A DNA stretch of 64,000 nucleotides from Microbispora oryzae (lineage in GTDB: Bacteria; Actinomycetota; Actinomycetes; Streptosporangiales; Streptosporangiaceae): NCBI RefSeq assembly GCF_017896165.1, contig NZ_JAFCNB010000004.1:365867-429866 (forward strand), read 5' to 3'. The first letter of the stretch is position 1. Each line of letters opens with the position of its first letter. A model generated the notes under the pieces. The model made no database searches and was not told the origin of the DNA. It saw nothing but the letters and a program-made list of their open reading frames with translations. Positions 63,604 to 64,000 of this stretch are shown piece by piece. The translations under genes and the position numbers were made by a program.

Positions 63604-64000
63604 GTGGAGCTGGTCGGACGGGTGGCGGAGTGCGCTCTCCTCGATCAGATGATCGCGGCTGTCCGCATGGGAGAGAGCCGCGTGCTCGTCGTGCACGGCG
63701 CGCCCGGGGTCGGGAAGTCGGCGCTGCTGGAGTATGTGGAGAGCTCGGCGACCGGCATGCGGGTGCTGCGCGCGGCCGGTGTCGAGTCCGAGATGGAACT
63801 GGCCTTCGCCACCTTGCACCAGTTATGTGCGCCGCTGCTGGATCGGCGGGCGAACCTTCCCGCGCCGCGGCGCGAGGCGCTGGAGACGGTGTTCGGGATG
63901 CGAGGGGGAACGCCGCCTCAACGGTTCCTGGTCGGGCTGGCGGTGCTGAGTTTGCTGTCGGACGCTTCGGAAGGGAGTCCGCTGCTCTGTGTGATCGATG
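63604..64000 (+). CDS. LAL-type LuxR regulator, N-terminal part (cut by window end)
   Basis: The frame from GTG 63604 stays open to the end of the window (132 codons). It begins MELVGRVAECALLDQMIAAV and has the P-loop VVHGAPGVGKSALLEYV (about residues 31-47), ESEMELAFATLHQLCAPLL and PLLCVID (Walker B). These are the signatures of AAA_16-type ATPase domains in large LuxR (LAL) regulators, whose C-terminal HTH would lie outside the window. The start is tentative; a Shine-Dalgarno AGGAG is very close. Ligand and targets unknown. Confidence 0.75.
   Translation, partial: MELVGRVAECALLDQMIAAVRMGESRVLVVHGAPGVGKSALLEYVESSATGMRVLRAAGVESEMELAFATLHQLCAPLLDRRANLPAPRREALETVFGMRGGTPPQRFLVGLAVLSLLSDASEGSPLLCVID

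Overview
The window is chromosomal DNA from a very high-GC Gram-positive bacterium, almost certainly a filamentous actinomycete. This rests on strong G/C third-position bias, frequent GTG starts, several leaderless promoters, two GPP34-family proteins, large STAND/NACHT and LAL-type ATPase regulators, and ABC-2 exporters with the LHAEWTK(F/I)RTV opening. A Streptosporangiales-like organism would fit, but that is only an impression. No rRNA, tRNA, CRISPR array or intact insertion sequence was seen.

Layout. 1-4012: end of an ABC exporter, then two lipoproteins (S41 peptidase, alpha/beta hydrolase), closed by a hairpin terminator. 4049-9707: small VOC and DUF1801 proteins, a 950-aa LuxR/STAND regulator, a decayed WYL regulator facing another decayed gene, and a YdeI-like protein. 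9964-14281: DUF1275 membrane protein, an autoregulated HTH protein, long-type argininosuccinate synthase with a candidate ARG box, and an ECF sigma operon that ends in a 37-aa membrane microprotein. 14452-24991: acetyltransferases, an aldo/keto reductase, a membrane-embedded NACHT NTPase, two GPP34 paralogues (one heading an APC permease operon), and a VOC/AraC pair. 25085-27092: MFS exporter divergent from a MerR regulator, with a textbook 19-bp-spacer MerR promoter between them.

27117-37234 is the most interesting part, an arsenic island. It holds an ArsI/CadI-type dioxygenase, a PiT transporter, ArsR, thioredoxin-type ArsC, a Tat-exported molybdopterin oxidoreductase, and a four-gene operon: UPF0718 (ArsP-like) permease, radical SAM enzyme with an RCCIKC tail, FemAB/GNAT-like protein with a CC tail, and COG0523 GTPase. 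Two clear ATATYGA-N6-TCGATAT dyads and one degenerate copy lie at the promoters of arsR, arsC/oxidoreductase and the permease operon, tying the genes into one ArsR regulon. The RCCxKC tail is what I recall for ArsL, the enzyme that joins arsenite to the 3-amino-3-carboxypropyl group of SAM in arsinothricin biosynthesis. I therefore infer an organoarsenical biosynthesis/export/redox cluster without a visible ArsM.

37442-48702 is a catabolic block: iron alcohol dehydrogenase, semialdehyde-type dehydrogenase, a five-gene ABC importer, GntR regulator, DJ-1/PfpI protein and alpha/beta hydrolase, with two small translationally packed ORFs. Oxidation of an omega-hydroxy acid such as 4-hydroxybutyrate is one plausible use. 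48855-60456: a hypothetical protein, a TetR/ABC-F resistance pair, a two-component system followed by an ABC-2 exporter (one permease with a large external insert), a kinase-like phosphotransferase, an alpha/beta hydrolase and an HTH regulator. 60482-64000: a 948-aa protein I do not recognise and the start of a LAL-type LuxR regulator cut by the window end.
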